DNA from: SAR202 cluster bacterium
GTDB taxonomy: Bacteria; Chloroflexota; Dehalococcoidia; Lucifugimonadales; UBA826
Direction: 5' to 3'
Length of the DNA stretch: 7,283 nt
Assembly (NCBI GenBank): GCA_009392675.1
Contig: VFFY01000253.1
Location: 1 to 7,283, forward strand
Below are positions 5,452-7,283 of this stretch, one piece after another. The notes under the pieces are model-generated. The model had not been told where the DNA came from, did no database searches, and worked only from the letters and a program-made list of their open reading frames with translations. Positions within the stretch are counted from its first letter, which is position 1, and each line of letters begins with the position of its first letter. The position numbers and the translations under genes are program-made.

Positions 5452-6618
5452 TTAAAATTTTAACCTCTTGATCACCACATTTCTGTCTTTCCAAGTCGCA
5501 ATTCCAAACAAATTTGATAATAACGAATGATATGCGATTAATATCATAAATATGACAGTGACGTGAATAAAAAGAACAACAATAAGACTATGAGAAAATC
5601 TTTTGCAAGATAAAAAATATGACCCAAGGAGAAGAAATATTGTTACCAGAGATAAAATATCTAGGAATTCGAAATGATCCCCATTGATAACATAAAAATA
5701 TAAATTGAAAACCGGTGCAAAAAATAACCCCATTAGGAAAACTGATATCAATAAAATCAAACTGATGCGATAATTTAGCGCAGGAGCTACACTTCGAGAA
5801 ACACCTTTCATAGTCTCCAACATGTCATTGTATGGCAGGGAAGTGACCATACTTGTTCCATCCTTTAAGGTCCACCGCAGACCAGAACTTTTAATTAATC
5901 GCCCAAGTCCGAGGTCATCAACGGTATTGTCTTTTATTTTCTTATGGCCTCCACTCAAAATATAAGATTCTCGCTTGAATAACATAAACTGCCCATAGCT
6001 CGCTGAGAGATATGAGTTTTTCGACAAGTGCGCCAGCTGTAAAGGCAACCAAGCGTAAATTGCCCAATCAATAAAACCGTAAAGGGTTCTTTCGATAAAA
6101 TTATTTGGGCATCTGGCAGGAATCATTGTCAATAAATCGGATTTTTCGGCTACCGCCTCATTGATGGCTGTCTTGATAGTGTTTTTGTGTAAAACAGTAT
6201 CTGCATCGATAAATAACATATAGTCACCGTTGGCTTTCAATGCCAATTGATGACAAGCCCAGTGCTTCCCCAACCAACCCTGTGGAATCGATTCTCCATC
6301 CATCAATTGAATTTCAAGGTCCGATTCCAAAAATTGACTAACTACTTCTGCAGTATCATCTTCAGACCCATCATTTAAAACGATGACGTCATAATTTATA
6401 TAGGTTTGATCGGTTAAAGCAGTAAGAACTTCTGAGATATTTTCGCTTTCATTTCTTGCTGGGATCAATACCGTTACCGACACATCAGTATCACCGAAGA
6501 GCTCATCACCAAGACGTAATCTGGGCCTATCGAGATATTTCCAATTCCATATCGTGATTAAAAAAGAAATGAAGGCGAAACACCCGGAGGCAAATATTAT
6601 TAAGGTATTAAACTCCAT
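5452..6618 (-). CDS. Membrane family-2 glycosyltransferase (CrtQ/CruC/HpnB-like)
   Basis: A 388-residue inverting GT-A transferase. An N-terminal membrane helix (about 4-24) anchors the catalytic domain: TVLIPARNES (49-58) for nucleotide binding, VIVLNDGSEDDT (78-89), the metal-binding FIDADT (136-141, D138 and D140) and VDDLGLG (233-239), which fits the catalytic acidic motif. Three hydrophobic C-terminal segments (about 284-311, 318-336, 342-365) are membrane helices. The GWLGKHWACHQLA block (114-126) and the C-terminal TWKDR (375-379) resemble the glycosyltransferase group that includes CrtQ, the carotenoid transferase CruC and the hopanoid-associated HpnB. This suggests a lipid or isoprenoid acceptor at the inner face of the membrane, but neither sugar donor nor acceptor can be read from sequence. 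The ATG at 6618 has AAGG upstream and lies 5 bp after the PlsY-like stop, so the two are one operon. Confidence 0.88.
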   Translation of the reverse strand: MEFNTLIIFASGCFAFISFLITIWNWKYLDRPRLRLGDELFGDTDVSVTVLIPARNESENISEVLTALTDQTYINYDVIVLNDGSEDDTAEVVSQFLESDLEIQLMDGESIPQGWLGKHWACHQLALKANGDYMLFIDADTVLHKNTIKTAINEAVAEKSDLLTMIPARCPNNFIERTLYGFIDWAIYAWLPLQLAHLSKNSYLSASYGQFMLFKRESYILSGGHKKIKDNTVDDLGLGRLIKSSGLRWTLKDGTSMVTSLPYNDMLETMKGVSRSVAPALNYRISLILLISVFLMGLFFAPVFNLYFYVINGDHFEFLDILSLVTIFLLLGSYFLSCKRFSHSLIVVLFIHVTVIFMILIAYHSLLSNLFGIATWKDRNVVIKRLKF

Positions 6619-6623
6619 TAACC

Positions 6624-7226
6624 TTATGTCCTTATCCAGCTTCTGAACGCTATCCCATGTTGGTATTCGGACCTATGCTTAAATATTACCAGCAGTAAAT
6701 TCAATATCCCAAAAATTATTAATGCCTGAGTGTCAATTATGCTGAAAATAACTGTAAACCCGATCAGACAAGTCGTCACGGTTATAGCGTGATTTTTTTG
6801 CATCAAGTGCATTACCCCCAAAATTAGGACAGCCACCGGAAACGCCATACCAGAAGTAAGGGCAATCCATGACCCCCAGCTTGGAGCGAGAGCTTTTCCT
6901 CCTCTAAAACGCAAGAAAGGAGGGAAAGCGTGTCCTATTATTGGTGATATAGCGACCACTGTCACCGACAAAAAATGCACAGGATATGAGGTATCTGAAA
7001 ATTGGTTGGTGAATAGCCATACAGGTACTGCTGCTTTGAGTACATCTAGTAGCATGGATATAGATCCGACCATCCATCCGGATGATATCCATGCATTGGT
7101 GGCCCCCGGGTTTCCGTCCCCTACTCTTCTAACATCCTGACCTGAAAGTGTTCTAACACAAATTAAAGACCATGGTACCGAACCGCTGATAAATGCTATA
7201 AATGTCCATATCAGAGTGTCATACAT
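6624..7226 (-). CDS. PlsY-like membrane acyltransferase with altered active-site motifs
   Basis: A 200-residue, strongly hydrophobic protein of the same length and layout as PlsY, the acyl-phosphate:glycerol-3-phosphate acyltransferase. Shared features: an N-terminal SGSVPW (14-19) in the first helix, DVRRVGDGNPGATNA (31-45 and on), LLDVLK (59-64), IGHAFPPFLRFRGGKALA (97-114) and a C-terminal KHRSE (183-187). The family consensus is GSGN-x-GATN-x-x-R, GGKG and HR-x-N-I. Here the serine is Asp38, the motif 1 arginine is Ile48, GGKG reads GGKA, and the Asn of the last motif is Glu187, whereas the GGK lysine (K111) and His184 are kept. This may be a paralogue acting on another acceptor rather than the housekeeping enzyme. 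The start at 7226 is the first ATG; no strong ribosome site precedes it, so the start is less certain. It is the first gene of a pair with the GT2 gene. Confidence 0.82.
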   Translation of the reverse strand: MYDTLIWTFIAFISGSVPWSLICVRTLSGQDVRRVGDGNPGATNAWISSGWMVGSISMLLDVLKAAVPVWLFTNQFSDTSYPVHFLSVTVVAISPIIGHAFPPFLRFRGGKALAPSWGSWIALTSGMAFPVAVLILGVMHLMQKNHAITVTTCLIGFTVIFSIIDTQALIIFGILNLLLVIFKHRSEYQHGIAFRSWIRT

Positions 7227-7283
7227 TAGTGCACCAACAACTATTTGAGGTCAACTAACAAGGTATTCAGGAAGACTACCACA
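7227..7283 (-). other. Window edge upstream of the PlsY-like gene
   Basis: The last 57 bp hold two possible minus-strand gene ends: a frame open from the edge to a TGA at 7251, and another open to a TAG at 7241. Both are too short to identify. Either could be the tail of an upstream operon gene, or the stretch may be a plain leader. No convincing promoter is seen. Confidence 0.3.

Noticed and set aside
5442..5464. Inverted repeat GTTAAAA / TTTTAAC with a 9-nt loop at the GT2 gene end
   Set aside because: The stem is almost entirely A/T and overlaps the stop codon, so it is too weak to call a terminator.

Overview
The window is AT-rich (roughly 40% GC by eye), gene-dense bacterial DNA with Shine-Dalgarno sites and sigma70-like promoters. 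It contains parts of six transcription units. The gene mix fits an uncultivated marine bacterium, possibly a SAR202-like Chloroflexota: a CaiB/BaiF CoA-transferase beside a metallo-beta-lactamase-fold hydrolase, a DUF1800 protein, an orphan methyltetrahydrofolate methyltransferase, and a glycosyltransferase/PlsY pair. That assignment is inference from gene families and composition only. There is no rRNA, tRNA, transposase, CRISPR array or phage gene.

Layout. (1) 1-348, minus: N-terminal 116 residues of a DUF1800 protein cut by the window edge, behind a strong promoter (TTGACA, 16 bp, extended TATACT). (2) 1941-487, minus: a two-gene operon. A short QueF-like T-fold protein without the catalytic cysteine is followed 12 bp later by a MeTr/AcsE-type pterin-binding methyltransferase. 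(3) 1942-2231: a divergent intergenic region with three 13-bp-phased ATTTGA repeats, the last overlapping a candidate promoter. (4) 2232-4313, plus: an operon of a class III CoA-transferase and an MBL-fold hydrolase. (5) 5175-4315, minus: an XRE-type regulator with a large unrecognised C-terminal domain, whose stop lies one base from the MBL gene's stop. (6) 5276-5451, minus: a compact unit with a candidate promoter, a 31-codon reading frame ending in a Cys-Ser-Cys motif, and a GC-rich intrinsic terminator just before the XRE gene. (7) 7226-5452, minus: a PlsY-like membrane acyltransferase with altered motif residues, followed 5 bp later by a membrane GT2 glycosyltransferase.

How the genes may work together. 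The QueF-like/MeTr pair brings together two folds that bind pterin- or purine-like ligands, suggesting a folate-linked one-carbon role rather than queuosine synthesis. The CoA-transferase and hydrolase look like a small catabolic operon on an acyl-CoA or carboxylate substrate, with the XRE protein a possible but unproven local regulator. The GT2/PlsY-like pair suggests a glycosylated and acylated membrane lipid. The points most worth a second look are the cysteine-less QueF-like protein paired with MeTr, the 31-codon gene with its own terminator upstream of the regulator, and the PlsY homologue whose active-site motifs have changed.
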